A stretch of DNA of 64,000 nt from Anaerolineales bacterium (GCA_015075625.1 JABTTZ010000002.1:1221855-1285854); one strand, 5' to 3'. Shown: positions 1 to 8,910, counted from the stretch's first letter. Made by a program: numbers and translations. Notes: generated by a model not told the origin, from the letters alone.

Positions 1-742
1 GGATGCTGTGGGTACTTTTGGCAAAGCGCCAGCGCCCGTTGGAATCGACACTAAAGACATACCCGTTCAGTCGCTCACCACCACTGCCCTGAGCGCTCCC
101 CCGAAAAATCAGCCCGCTGACCCACCGCCCATTACGCGGATCAGGGGTCATCGTCGCTTCGTAGTAGCCATCGCGGATTGGGGGTAAATCGCCCGCTTCT
201 GTCCAAGCGAAGGAGTCCACCCCTTGAATAGTCACCGTCAGCCGCCCGCCGCCAATCACTGCCGACGCCGCCGAAGTCCGCCACACGCGAAAGCGGCTGG
301 TGGCGGTTGGATCGAACGTCTCGGCAAAGGTCACCATCCCAAACCCAGGGGAGAGTGTCAAAGCGAATTCCCCCTGTGTGCTGGCGAATTCTGGGGCAGC
401 GGCAACGACCACCGTGTACAGCCCATCGGCGGGAAGTTCGGCGTCGTCAATGCCCGCTGTGCGGTAGCTAGGGTATGTCCCCTCGACAATCACCGCCCCA
501 TCAGCGGCAAGCAGCCGCAGAGAAGGGATAAGATCGCCGCTGATTGCCATTGCTCGAAGGGAAAGCCGCGTCCCGCCGCGCCCCTCAATATGCCAACGGG
601 AGTCGCCGCCGGCGGGAATCATCCCCCGCACGGCTTGTAGCGCTGTGAGCGGGGGCGGTTGGGCAGCCGTTGGGGATGTGTCTAACCACCCCATCGCGCC
701 AGCGCCGATTATAAAACAAAAAAACCATCGCCAACGTCTCAT
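1..742 (-). CDS. Exported protein of unknown function, cut by window edge
   Basis: An open frame starts with ATG at 742 on the minus strand and runs 247 codons off the left edge with no stop, so the C-terminus is missing. The N-terminus (MRRWRWFFCF, hydrophobic stretch, then a TAAQ-type cleavage region near residue 27) looks like a Sec signal peptide. The rest is beta-rich, with a stretch around residues 35-130 resembling the pre-peptidase C-terminal type of secreted beta-sandwich and a second part (about 135-247) resembling a laminin/LamG-like or DUF1080-like sheet domain. These domain guesses are inferred from pattern only. A TATAAT lies 12-17 bases upstream of the start (in 752-760), so the leader is very short or absent. 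Confidence in the gene is good, in its function low. Confidence 0.7.
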   Translation of the reverse strand, partial: MRRWRWFFCFIIGAGAMGWLDTSPTAAQPPPLTALQAVRGMIPAGGDSRWHIEGRGGTRLSLRAMAISGDLIPSLRLLAADGAVIVEGTYPSYRTAGIDDAELPADGLYTVVVAAAPEFASTQGEFALTLSPGFGMVTFAETFDPTATSRFRVWRTSAASAVIGGGRLTVTIQGVDSFAWTEAGDLPPIRDGYYEATMTPDPRNGRWVSGLIFRGSAQGSGGERLNGYVFSVDSNGRWRFAKSTHSI

Positions 743-836
743 AGGTGGGGGATTATAGCGCACCCTCGTGAGTTTGCGCTGTGTGGTACAATGCCCAATT
801 AAACTACCCAAACATGAATTCACCAGATGAGGGGTT

Positions 837-1211
837 GTGAGCCGAGAACGTTTCAGCATCACCTTCATGAGCGGACCGCTTGACGGAAAAACGATGGAAT
901 GGACTGTTCCTTCCACTACCAAACCGTTCGTCCTCCCTATTGGACGGGCAGAGGGAAGTGCCATTCATATTGGCTATGATTCGCAAGTCTCCCGCATCCA
1001 TGCCAATGTGATTTACGCGATAGTCGATGATTTATTTTTCTTAGAAGACCTCGGCAGCCGGAATGGAACACATCTAGGACAGGTACGTATTCCCCAAAAC
1101 GAACGTGTCCCACTGATCATTGGCGAACTGTTCCGCATTGGGCGAACATGGCTGCGTATAGACCCCGAAACCGTTGAGTATGAGGACGATTTCGATGATA
1201 TACCCTTTTAA
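837..1211 (+). CDS. FHA domain protein
   Basis: This 124-residue protein is almost entirely one forkhead-associated domain, the fold that reads phosphothreonine on partner proteins. Visible signatures are the GR of IGRAEGS near residue 37, the conserved SRIHA near 53 and GSRNGTH near 73; these are the phosphopeptide-binding residues of the family. There is no signal peptide or membrane segment, so it acts in the cytoplasm. It ends in an acidic tail (EYEDDFDDIPF). The start is GTG at 837, preceded by GAGGGG at 829-834. A TGGTACAAT extended -10 lies upstream at 784-792. No Ser/Thr kinase lies next to it in this window, so its partner is unknown. Confidence 0.88.
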   Translation: MSRERFSITFMSGPLDGKTMEWTVPSTTKPFVLPIGRAEGSAIHIGYDSQVSRIHANVIYAIVDDLFFLEDLGSRNGTHLGQVRIPQNERVPLIIGELFRIGRTWLRIDPETVEYEDDFDDIPF

Positions 1212-1388
1212 CTGCTCCCATACGCGAAAGCATATAGGCTGAAAGCAGCCGCCCTTCAGGGCTTAGGAGGCAAAATACCACATCCATTTTGCCCCTTTTT
1301 TACCCCTCTCCCAAAGGGACGAGGCGGCAAGTGTGTGACGTGTAGAGAAGGAACACGCGAAGGAAAGGAAAAGGGGGAATCCATATCA

Positions 1389-2507
1389 TTGGAAGGCTTT
1401 TTGACGCAAACCATCCGCCGTCGCGCTCGCAATGAATTCATCATCGGGGTTGTTATCCTCATCGGCGTGATCGCAGCCGTCGTCATCTTTCGGCGCTACC
1501 TTGTCAACTTTGTGCGCGGGGCGCAGCCCTACACGCCTAGCCAAGTTGCCGCCATTCAAAACCCGGAGGAAGGACTCACCTATTGGGTGACGACGACGGG
1601 GGCGGCTGCCTATGAAACGGGCTGGGAATTGATCTCCCGCAGTTCCCGCAGCGGCACAGAGCGCGTCGATGGGCATTATATAGCCCTTGATATGGGCGGA
1701 CAACTGCTGCTTGTCTATGTCAATGGCAAAGCGCCCGATCCTCTCCCCACCACGTATACCGGCACGTTGGAGACGATTCCCGCCAACGTTCAAAGCGAGG
1801 TGATGGAGAGCATTTTCCGCGACGATCCCACCCTTCGTCAGGCGTTTTTGCCCTTCATGATGAACACCCGCGATTTTCGTGGTTCGGGCATTCTTGGCTT
1901 AATACTTGGCGGCATTATGGGCGCGGTGGGCATTGTCTCGATTGTGCGCGGCATCACTCACAGCGCTACACCCTTTGCCCATTCGGCAATGAAATCCCTC
2001 CAACGGTTCGGTATACCGGAACAGGTTGCCCCCTCGGTGGATGCCGAGATGGGCGCTCCCCACACCACGATTGGCGGGACGCACATCACTCCCCATTGGG
2101 TGGTGGTCAACACGAATGGCACATTGCAAATTACGAAACTGAGCGATATCGTGTGGGTCTATCTCACCGTGACGCAGCACCGCACAAACGGGATTCCCAC
2201 CGGAAAAAGCTATGAGGGCGTCGTTTTTGACAAACACAAGGTACGCATTGCCCTGAAGGGAAATAAAGAACAGATTGAGGCGGCGCTCATGGCGGTGGGC
2301 AAGGGAGCATCCTACGCCATTTTTGGCTACAACAAAGCCATTGAGGAGATTTGGAAACGCCGCCCAGAGGCGCTCATTGCCGAGGTTGCCCGCCGCCAAG
2401 CTGAAAACAAGGATACGACAAGCGCCAATCCCGCCGATGCTGCCGGTGGCGCTCCTTCGGTAAGCCTGATCGAGTCGTTGGGTGGTGGGGAGCGCTTGAC
2501 GGGATAA
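1389..2507 (+). CDS. Integral membrane protein of unknown function
   Basis: I do not recognise this family with certainty. The frame is open from 1335, but TTG at 1389 has the purine-rich AAGGGGGAA just upstream (1372-1380) and gives a better N-terminus, MEGFLTQTIRRRARNEF. From that start the protein is 372 residues. A membrane span follows directly (IIGVVILIGVIAAVVIF, about 17-34) and a second lies near residues 165-185 (GSGILGLILGG onward). The segment between has charged, soluble character, and the C-terminal part (about 225-320, with HWVVVNTNGTLQI and VWVYLTV) is beta-strand-rich like a PH/YcxB-type domain. The tail is Ala/Ser-rich. It precedes a lipoprotein gene by 61 bases and could share a transcript with it. 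Confidence 0.72.
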   Translation: MEGFLTQTIRRRARNEFIIGVVILIGVIAAVVIFRRYLVNFVRGAQPYTPSQVAAIQNPEEGLTYWVTTTGAAAYETGWELISRSSRSGTERVDGHYIALDMGGQLLLVYVNGKAPDPLPTTYTGTLETIPANVQSEVMESIFRDDPTLRQAFLPFMMNTRDFRGSGILGLILGGIMGAVGIVSIVRGITHSATPFAHSAMKSLQRFGIPEQVAPSVDAEMGAPHTTIGGTHITPHWVVVNTNGTLQITKLSDIVWVYLTVTQHRTNGIPTGKSYEGVVFDKHKVRIALKGNKEQIEAALMAVGKGASYAIFGYNKAIEEIWKRRPEALIAEVARRQAENKDTTSANPADAAGGAPSVSLIESLGGGERLTG

Positions 2508-2568
2508 TCATGGAGATTAATCACAGGTGATCACCGCCAGTAAACCAGTCTATGGAGAAAAACGAACA

Positions 2569-2967
2569 ATGAATCGTGCGAAAGCTGTCCTTGTGGTGCT
2601 GATGATCCTCAGCACCCTGCTGATTGGCTGTTCCAACACGCCCTCGTTGGTTGGCGTGTGGTGTCCGACGAAACAGCAGCTCCAACAAGGCAGCACACTC
2701 ACCGATATGCCGCTGGATGTTGCCAGCCGCACCGAATACACCGCCGATGGCTTGTTTTACTCTGGCGATAGCACAAACCGCCGCTTGAACACGGGGAAAT
2801 ATCAGCTTTTGGACGGCGGGAAAAGCGTTCTCTTGAGCTATGTTTCCGGTCCGAATGCCGGACGAGAGACGATTTTCGAGCTCACCATCAATGGTGACAC
2901 GGCGATCTCGCGGGGGACGCGGACGGATGGTACAACCGTCCTAGTCACCTCGGCACGCTGCAACTGA
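2569..2967 (+). CDS. Small lipoprotein, unknown function
   Basis: The start ATG at 2569 is chosen over the upstream GTG because it begins a clean lipoprotein signal: MNRAKAVLVVLMILSTLLIGC, with the lipobox LIGC placing the lipidated Cys at residue 21. The mature part is about 110 residues, predicted to be a small beta-barrel or lipocalin-like domain: it contains LVGVWCP, then short strands with GLFYSGD, GKYQLLDGGKSVLLSY and TTVLVTSARCN. This pattern (W in the first strand, GKY...) resembles DUF-type 'lipocalin-like' proteins, but the assignment is inference. It sits outside the membrane, and its gene is just downstream of the membrane protein at 1389-2507. Confidence 0.75.
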   Translation: MNRAKAVLVVLMILSTLLIGCSNTPSLVGVWCPTKQQLQQGSTLTDMPLDVASRTEYTADGLFYSGDSTNRRLNTGKYQLLDGGKSVLLSYVSGPNAGRETIFELTINGDTAISRGTRTDGTTVLVTSARCN

Positions 2968-3012
2968 AACGAAAGACTAAAAAATCATGCCTATAGGCGA
3001 GGATGATCAACC

Positions 3013-3777
3013 ATGATCACCATCACTCCCATCCCCGCTATCCCGCTCATCCAAGCGGGGGACGATCTCCCCGCGCTGATTGCCGACGCGCTGCAAAACG
3101 CTGGAATCATCCTTGAAAATGGGGATGTCCTTGTGATCACCTCGAAGATCGTGGCGAAGGCAGAGGGGCGCTTCGTTGACCTGCGGACGGTGACGCCCTC
3201 TCCCCGCGCCGAGGAAATCGCCAGCGCAACAGGCAAAGACCCGCGCCTTGTGGAAGTTGCCCTCGGTGAAATTCAAGAGATCAGCCGGATGCGGATGGGC
3301 GTCCTGATCACCCGCCACCGCTTGGGTTTTGTCTCGGCAAACGCGGGGATTGATCATTCCAACGTTGGCACAGAGGGCGAGGAGGTGATCCTCTTGCTGC
3401 CTACCGACCCCGACGGCGCGGCGCGACGCTTGCGAGAGGGCATCGCCGCCCGCTTGGGCAACGCTCCGGCAGTGATCATCAGCGATACGCACGGACGCCC
3501 GCACCGCTTAGGAAATGTTGGCGTGGCGGTCGGCGTGGCGGGCATACCCGCTCTGCTTGACCTGCGCGGGCGGGCGGATTTATTTGGGCGGAAATTGCAG
3601 TACACCGATGTGGGCGTGGCGGATGAGCTTGCCGCCGCGGCTGATCTCGTCAGTGGGCAAGCGGGCGAAGGGCTGCCCGTGACCTTGATTCGCGGCTATC
3701 GCCCGCCCGAAGGCACGCCAGAGGATGGACGCGCCGCCGACCTCTACCGTCCGCTGGCTATGGACTTGTTCCGCTGA
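3013..3777 (+). CDS. cofE: Coenzyme F420-0:L-glutamate ligase
   Basis: CofE adds L-glutamates to coenzyme F420-0 using GTP, the last steps in making the F420 side chain. The 254-residue length fits single-domain CofE, not the FbiB fusion. Family stretches are present in order: GDVLVITSKIVAKAEGR near the N-terminus, RHRLGFVSANAGIDHSN at about 100, ISDTHGRPHRLGNVGVAVG at about 157 and VGVADELAAAADLVSGQA at about 200; the acidic and histidine residues here are the known metal and GTP contacts. Start ATG 3013 follows GAGG. The stop overlaps the Shine-Dalgarno of the Crp-type gene that follows, so the two are likely co-transcribed. No other F420 biosynthesis gene (CofC/D/G/H) is in this window. 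Confidence 0.93.
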   Translation: MITITPIPAIPLIQAGDDLPALIADALQNAGIILENGDVLVITSKIVAKAEGRFVDLRTVTPSPRAEEIASATGKDPRLVEVALGEIQEISRMRMGVLITRHRLGFVSANAGIDHSNVGTEGEEVILLLPTDPDGAARRLREGIAARLGNAPAVIISDTHGRPHRLGNVGVAVGVAGIPALLDLRGRADLFGRKLQYTDVGVADELAAAADLVSGQAGEGLPVTLIRGYRPPEGTPEDGRAADLYRPLAMDLFR

Positions 3778-3790
3778 GAGGTATTTTCTG

Positions 3791-4492
3791 GTGGGAACTC
3801 TCGCCGAGGCATTCGTCGCCTCAGAATTTTTTACCGATCTCAGCCCGCCCACCCGCCAACGCCTTATTGAATCCGCCCGCCCCCGCACCTTTCAGGCTGG
3901 GGAACTCCTTTTTGTGGAGGGCGAGTCGGCGGCATCCTTCTTTTTGGTCATCAGTGGGCGGGTGCGGCTGATCCAGCACAGCCTGAGCGGAAAAGACACC
4001 ACGCTGGCGATCTTTGTCCCCGGCGATGTGATCGCCTTTGTTGTTGCCCTGACGGGGGATCGTTATCCGGGCAGCGCCGAGGCGCTGGAAGCCGTCACCG
4101 CCGCCCAAGTCCCCGGCACGATTCTGTGGACGGTCTTGGCGGAGTGTCCGGCGCTCGCCCTACGGGCGCTGAAGATAACGGCTACCCGTCTGCACGAGGC
4201 TTATGAACGCATCCGTGAACTGAGCGCTGAACGTGTTCAACAGCGGATTGCCCGCACTCTGCTGCGCTTGGCGCAAAAGGTGGGTGTTCCAGAGCCAAAC
4301 GGGGCGCTCCGTTTGGAGATGCGCCTGAGCCGGCAAGATTTGGCGCAGATGAACGGCACAACACTGGAGAGTGTCAGCCGGACGTTGAGCGCGTGGGAGA
4401 CAACGGGTATCGTCAGCATCGGACGGGAGTGGGTGACTCTGTTGAAGCCCCACGAACTGACCGGTTTAGCCGAGGATATGCCACACCAATGA
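3791..4492 (+). CDS. Crp/Fnr family transcriptional regulator
   Basis: A 233-residue regulator with the standard two parts: an N-terminal cyclic-nucleotide-type beta barrel (about 18-125, with GELLFVEGESAASFFLVISG and the PGDVI turn) and a C-terminal winged helix (about 150-222, with the recognition-helix stretch SRQDLAQMNGTTLESVSRTL). There is no Cys cluster as in FNR, so oxygen sensing by an Fe-S cluster is unlikely. The open frame extends upstream into cofE, but GTG 3791 with GAGAGG at 3776-3781 is the best start; the Shine-Dalgarno straddles the cofE stop, pointing to coupled translation. Ligand and targets cannot be read from sequence. Confidence 0.9.
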   Translation: MGTLAEAFVASEFFTDLSPPTRQRLIESARPRTFQAGELLFVEGESAASFFLVISGRVRLIQHSLSGKDTTLAIFVPGDVIAFVVALTGDRYPGSAEALEAVTAAQVPGTILWTVLAECPALALRALKITATRLHEAYERIRELSAERVQQRIARTLLRLAQKVGVPEPNGALRLEMRLSRQDLAQMNGTTLESVSRTLSAWETTGIVSIGREWVTLLKPHELTGLAEDMPHQ

Positions 4493-4538
4493 GAGGGACT
4501 TTATATTATATACACGCCGCACCGTCCTCCCCCACACG

Positions 4539-4949
4539 GTGAGTCGAGGCGTCTTTGGGGGCGTTTTAGGGGGACTATTCAGCCGTATCGTCATCGGGGC
4601 ATTCTATGGTCAGTCGCCATTTACGGTTGTCCCCCTCCGCTTTTTCTAGGGGGGGATTCTTGGCGGCGGCGTTGGGGCGTGTATGGGTGTAGCACTGGCG
4701 TTTGTCTCTCTGGTATTCTTTCGCCCTATTCGTAACAAAACCATCTACCGCATGGTGATGGCAGTGATGGGGTTCATTGTTACGTTTGCCTGTCTGACGC
4801 TCTTTACACGAAATTTTATCATCGCCTGGCTTGCCGAATTTTGGGCGGGGGTCTTTCCCACCCTGTGGGATTCCTGTCTTGCCATCCTGCTGAGTCAGCT
4901 TGTTGTCAAAATCTATATTCACCAATGGAGTGTTCCACGCAAACCATGA
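4539..4949 (+). pseudogene. Small glycine-rich membrane protein interrupted by TAG
   Basis: Reading from GTG 4539, a frame encodes a Gly-rich start (SRGVFGGVLGGLFSR) and meets TAG at 4647-4649. The same frame then stays open through GILGGGVGACMGVALAFVSL and two further membrane spans to a TGA at 4947-4949. Without the TAG it would be a 136-residue protein with GxxxG-rich spans. The downstream half could be a gene of its own from ATG 4683 (88 residues). Its stop overlaps the next start (ATGA at 4946-4949), which suggests that an intact version was translationally coupled to the VOC gene. No clear Shine-Dalgarno precedes 4539. A nonsense mutation or sequencing error are both possible. Confidence 0.45.
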
Positions 4950-5671
4950 TCGCCATCACCTTTACCCTTGAGTCGGGCGAAACTCATTCCGGGGAGATGG
5001 ATGCCCTTGCCATTGTCCACGAGGCGATGGAAAAATTCCTGCCGGAAGGGTTCATGCACAACCAGCGGATCAGCATCTACGAGCCAACCTCTGGCGATTT
5101 GATCTACCCTGATATGTTTATTGGAGAAATTGCCGAGCATTATGGTGCGGCGGCTTTGAAGATCGTCGCCAAAAGGCTGGACGCCGCTACCGAGCGCCAC
5201 TGGCGCAATGTCGGCTTTGACCACCTTGCCCTGACGATGGCAGACCGCAAGGCGGCGGTGGATTTCTTTGCACGGGGGCTAGGGATGCAAATCATCCGTG
5301 ACGATTCACATATATCCGTTGTCACAACGGGGAATACCTCGCTCTTTTTCTTTGATGCCGAGCCGGGCAAGCCCCTTACCGATGGGATTCCAAGCCGGAT
5401 TCATCACCTCGGCTTCGTGGTGGACGATCTAGAGGCTGCCTATGCCCACTTGCGACGCAGCTTTCCCAATTTTGCTTCAGCCTTCACCCTTTTGGAGCGG
5501 TTGGAGCGCTGGTCGCTTTATGGACGCGTCGCCTTTGGGGAGATGGCGTTTCTTATCCAGCTTTCGGAGATCAAGCCCGATTTTCGGGGCTTTGACGATC
5601 CGCGCCTGTATGCCGACATCATGTACAACTATGCCAGCCGCCATTATGGGGTGCGCTTTATGCCGGGCTAA
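4946..5671 (+). CDS. VOC (glyoxalase/bleomycin resistance fold) protein with N-terminal extension
   Basis: The protein is 241 residues. From about residue 91 to 215 it carries a vicinal-oxygen-chelate domain: GFDHLALTMADRKAAVDFF, GLGMQIIRD, TSLFFFDAEPG and HHLGFVVDDLEAAYAHL, the usual beta-alpha-beta-beta-beta repeats with metal-ligand His near the first and third strands. The N-terminal ~85 residues (MIAITFTLESGETHSGEMDA...) form an unrelated small domain that I do not recognise. Members of this fold include dioxygenases, isomerases and resistance proteins, so the reaction is not assigned. ATG 4946 overlaps the stop of the preceding membrane ORF by the ATGA arrangement. Confidence 0.8.
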   Translation: MIAITFTLESGETHSGEMDALAIVHEAMEKFLPEGFMHNQRISIYEPTSGDLIYPDMFIGEIAEHYGAAALKIVAKRLDAATERHWRNVGFDHLALTMADRKAAVDFFARGLGMQIIRDDSHISVVTTGNTSLFFFDAEPGKPLTDGIPSRIHHLGFVVDDLEAAYAHLRRSFPNFASAFTLLERLERWSLYGRVAFGEMAFLIQLSEIKPDFRGFDDPRLYADIMYNYASRHYGVRFMPG

Positions 5672-5703
5672 GGCTCAGCGTGGGCGGACGCACACAGGTA
5701 GAA

Positions 5704-5753
5704 CGCCGGGCTAAAGCCCCCGCGCTAGGAATAACCACCCCTTCGGGGTTTGG
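5704..5753. repeat. Two-hairpin intergenic repeat module, copy 1
   Basis: Copy of the repeat that recurs through the window: a degenerate GC-rich hairpin around CTAAAG, the linker TAGGAATAACCA, then the tight hairpin CCCCTTCGGGG followed by TTTGG. It lies in the 249-base gap before recG. A decayed copy, with only the second hairpin clear, lies at 1236-1265. Confidence 0.75.
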
Positions 5754-5920
5754 AAATCCCAATGGCGCATCGGTAGAGGCGCGTGGTATGCGCCCGCCCC
5801 CGCCTTAAATAACGATGTTGAAATCAGAGAAAACACTCGTTCTATTCGCTCTTTCCTGTTACAATTGGCGCGAGATAACCAGATAACGTCAGCGATGAAT
5901 GGTAAAGGCGCATAGATACA

Positions 5921-8716
5921 ATGCCCTCGGCACTTGAAACCCTCGTCAAAATTCTGAAGCTAGAACAACAAAATGACTGCGATGGGACGGCGTTGATCGG
6001 CGGACTCTCTGGCTTTCACGCCTTTGCCGAAAACTGGGCGCGGGATGCCCACACCCAAGCGAAAAAGCCTGAACATCACAGCCTTGTCGATGAGTTGTCC
6101 GAGTCAATCCGCCGCTATGCGCAGATGCCCGATAGCAGGGAACGCGCCGCCTTGATCCGGCACATGTTAGGGCGAATCATGGGGCGCATCCCCCCGCCAG
6201 CAGAGACCCCGACAGCAGCCACCGCTACCGCCCCAGCACAAACAGCCTCACCACCAGAACGAAAACCCTTTCCCAAGCGGGATTTGCCCCCTGCCGGGGG
6301 AAAACTCGCCTTTCCCAAACAGGGTGAGGGTCAGCCAAACCGCCCTTCTCCACAAAACGCGCCGAAGGAGGGTAAGGAAAGGAAAGAGGGTAAAGACAGC
6401 GCTCCCCACCATGGCAAACCCTCCACCCCGCAGCGAACACAAGGGCAGACTGAGGCACGGGGAAATCATGGGTTCAACCGCATTGAAGAGAGCATCTCGT
6501 TTCAGAATGATGATCCCGATGCCCCTGCCATCTTCGCCAACCACGAGGGATCAACACCAAGGAGCGAGCCGCGTTTAGCCCGTCCGCCGCGTGCGTCGCG
6601 CCCCCCGCGTGACCCACAGGAGGAAGCGTCCTTTTACGAACGCCTTTCCCTACCTGTGATCGGGATCAAGGGTATCGGACCGAAAATTGGCGAAAAGCTC
6701 TCAGCGTTGGGGCTGGAGAGCATTCGCGATTGGCTCTATTTTTTTCCTCGGCAGTATGTGGACTACACGCAACTGCTCCCCTTGCGACGAGTGCAGCCCA
6801 ACCAACAGGTGACGGTACTAGGAACGGTGCGCAGCGCGGCAATCATCAAAGGGCGGCGCGGCGTCGATGTCTTGAATGTCACCCTTGATGATGGCACAGG
6901 GACGATCACTGCCTCATTTTTTGGGCAGCCTTACCTGATGAGCAAATTCCAGCGTGGGACACAGGTTGTCTTTAGCGGAAAGACGGGGATTTATCTAGGG
7001 CGGGTGACCATGGATAACCCAGAATGGGAGCCCATCGAGCAAGAGGCGCTCCACACCCGACGAATTATCCCCATCTACCCTCTGACGAAAGGCTTATCGG
7101 CGCACTCGATGCGCCGTCTGAGCGCAAAGGTGATCGAGACGCACACTGCCGATATGCCCGATTATATGCCGCTCCCCATCTTGGAGCGCCTCGCCCTTTC
7201 CGATCTCTCTTGGGCGCTTCGGCAGTTGCACGCGCCGGATTCGTGGGAGGCGCTTGACCACGCCCGCCGGCGGGTGGCGTTTGATGACCTGCTGATGCTC
7301 CAAGTGGGGATGCTGCGCAACCGCCGCACATGGCAATCGCTGCCGGGGATCGCGCTGCCGGTTGCCCATACGTGGTTGTACACGATCTCTGGGGCGTTCC
7401 CCTTCGCGCCGACAAACGCCCAAAAACGCGCCATTGATGCGATTCGAGCGGACATGGCTAAGCCCATCCCGATGAACCGCCTCTTGCAGGGGGATGTTGG
7501 GTCGGGGAAAACACTGGTCGCCACTGTCGCCTTGCTCATTGCCGTTTCCGGGCGGGCGCAGGGGGCGATCATGGCGCCAACAAGCATCCTTGCCGAACAG
7601 CACTACAAGAGCATCAGCCGCCTTATCGCTGGAATCTTGGTGGGAATCGGGCTGCCAGAAAAAGCAATTCGCGTCGCCTTACTGACGGGGGCAACGCCCG
7701 CCGCCGAACGCGCCGCTATCTTAGCCGGCTTGCGGGAGGGGACGATTCACATTGCGATTGGGACACATGCCCTGATTCAAGAGGGGGTGAACTTTGCCCG
7801 TTTGGGCGTGGCGATCATTGATGAGCAGCACCGTTTTGGCGTGGAGCAGCGCGGAAAACTACGCGGGAAAGGCGAGAATCCCCATCTGCTGGTGATGACC
7901 GCCACACCGATTCCGCGTACATTGGCATGGACGCGCTATGCTGACCTTGATCTGACTATCCTAGATGAACTCCCGCCGGGGCGGACACCGATCACAACAA
8001 AAGTGATCTCCCCAAACCACCGCGAATACAGCTATAACTTCATCCGCAGCCAAATCCGCTTAGGGCGGCAGGCATTCATCGTCTACCCCCTTATAGAGGC
8101 GGATGCTGAAAAGGGCGAGAAGGATTTGGCAAAGGCGGCGGTGGCTGAGTATGAGCGCCTTAGCCAAGAGATTTTTCCCAACCTGCGGCTTGGGCTGCTG
8201 CACGGACGGCTTTCCCCAACGCAAAAAGATGCCGTGATGGATTCCTTCAATCGCGGCGAGCTTGATATTCTCGTTTCGACCACAGTGATTGAGGTGGGCA
8301 TTGATGTGCCTAACGCTAATGTTATCCTCATTGAGGGAGCGTATCGCTTCGGGCTGGCGCAGCTCCATCAACTGCGGGGGCGCGTGGGGCGCGGCGAATA
8401 TTCTGGCTTCTGTATGCTGGTCGATGAAGAAACGCCCTCTGAACGACTTGCCGTGATGGAGGAAGTCACCGATGGGTTTCGCCTTGCCGAGATCGATTGG
8501 GAACAGCGCGGGGCGGGCGAACTGCTTGGCACACGGCAAAGTGGGCGCGGCTTCGAGATGGGCAGTTTTATGAACGCCCACGTCGTGGAACTGGCACAGT
8601 TGGAGGCACGCACACTCTATGCCGAAGACCCCGACCTCGAACTACCTGAACATGCGTTGCTGCGTGCGGAGATTGAGCGTATCTTTGGCAAGGCAGCCCC
8701 CACCGATGTGAGCTAA
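5921..8716 (+). CDS. recG: ATP-dependent DNA helicase RecG
   Basis: RecG remodels stalled replication forks and Holliday junctions. The protein has 931 residues, longer than typical RecG (about 690-780), because of a roughly 235-residue N-terminal part: a helical segment (1-90) followed by a Pro/Lys-rich low-complexity linker (about 95-225). The wedge/OB domain follows (about 245-420, with GIKGIGPKIGEKL and the DDGTGTI strand). Helicase domain 1 has the P-loop GDVGSGKT at 524-531 and the DEQH box at 634-637; domain 2 holds STTVIEVGIDVPNA and the QLRGRVGRG motif VI, and the C-terminal TRB region is present. ATG 5921 is used. A TGTTACAAT extended -10 lies at 5857-5865. A hairpin follows the stop. 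Confidence 0.96.
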   Translation: MPSALETLVKILKLEQQNDCDGTALIGGLSGFHAFAENWARDAHTQAKKPEHHSLVDELSESIRRYAQMPDSRERAALIRHMLGRIMGRIPPPAETPTAATATAPAQTASPPERKPFPKRDLPPAGGKLAFPKQGEGQPNRPSPQNAPKEGKERKEGKDSAPHHGKPSTPQRTQGQTEARGNHGFNRIEESISFQNDDPDAPAIFANHEGSTPRSEPRLARPPRASRPPRDPQEEASFYERLSLPVIGIKGIGPKIGEKLSALGLESIRDWLYFFPRQYVDYTQLLPLRRVQPNQQVTVLGTVRSAAIIKGRRGVDVLNVTLDDGTGTITASFFGQPYLMSKFQRGTQVVFSGKTGIYLGRVTMDNPEWEPIEQEALHTRRIIPIYPLTKGLSAHSMRRLSAKVIETHTADMPDYMPLPILERLALSDLSWALRQLHAPDSWEALDHARRRVAFDDLLMLQVGMLRNRRTWQSLPGIALPVAHTWLYTISGAFPFAPTNAQKRAIDAIRADMAKPIPMNRLLQGDVGSGKTLVATVALLIAVSGRAQGAIMAPTSILAEQHYKSISRLIAGILVGIGLPEKAIRVALLTGATPAAERAAILAGLREGTIHIAIGTHALIQEGVNFARLGVAIIDEQHRFGVEQRGKLRGKGENPHLLVMTATPIPRTLAWTRYADLDLTILDELPPGRTPITTKVISPNHREYSYNFIRSQIRLGRQAFIVYPLIEADAEKGEKDLAKAAVAEYERLSQEIFPNLRLGLLHGRLSPTQKDAVMDSFNRGELDILVSTTVIEVGIDVPNANVILIEGAYRFGLAQLHQLRGRVGRGEYSGFCMLVDEETPSERLAVMEEVTDGFRLAEIDWEQRGAGELLGTRQSGRGFEMGSFMNAHVVELAQLEARTLYAEDPDLELPEHALLRAEIERIFGKAAPTDVS

Positions 8717-8742
8717 GGGGGCGCGCACTCAGGTGCGCCCCC
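8717..8742 (+). terminator. Hairpin after recG
   Basis: Stem of GGGGG and CGCAC paired with GTGCG and CCCCC around a TCAG loop, with a two-base bulge (CG), directly after the recG TAA. There is no U-run after it, so it may protect the 3' end or terminate only weakly. Confidence 0.5.
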
Positions 8743-8756
8743 GCTGTTCCGCCTGT

Positions 8757-8910
8757 CGCCCGCCACTAAAGCAGCGGGCTAGGAGTAACCACCCCTTCGG
8801 GGCTTGCCCCCACCCCATGACAGAGACGGGGACTCTCTTCCCCTTTCCCTGTCTACGGGGAAAGGCGACTGCTGCGCAGTAACCGGGGGGGATAGGGGTT
8901 CTGAGCCAAA
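8757..8910. repeat. Composite intergenic repeat between recG and the liv operon
   Basis: Positions 8757-8806 hold a good copy of the two-hairpin module (CCGCCACTAAAGCAGCGGG, then TAGGAGTAACCA, then CCCCTTCGGGG). It is followed by a second block that also occurs at 35040-35105 and 58376-58450: a stem CCCTTTCCCTG...ACGGGGAAAGG, then GACTGCTGCGCAGTAACC and GATAGGGGTTCTG. The 480-base gap 8717-9196 therefore holds the recG hairpin, this repeat and the liv promoter; the short frame at 8804-9082 is repeat DNA and not a credible gene. Confidence 0.75.

Noticed and set aside
224..640. 138-codon plus-strand frame
   Set aside because: Shadow of the edge-truncated minus-strand gene, which has a signal peptide and runs through the window end.
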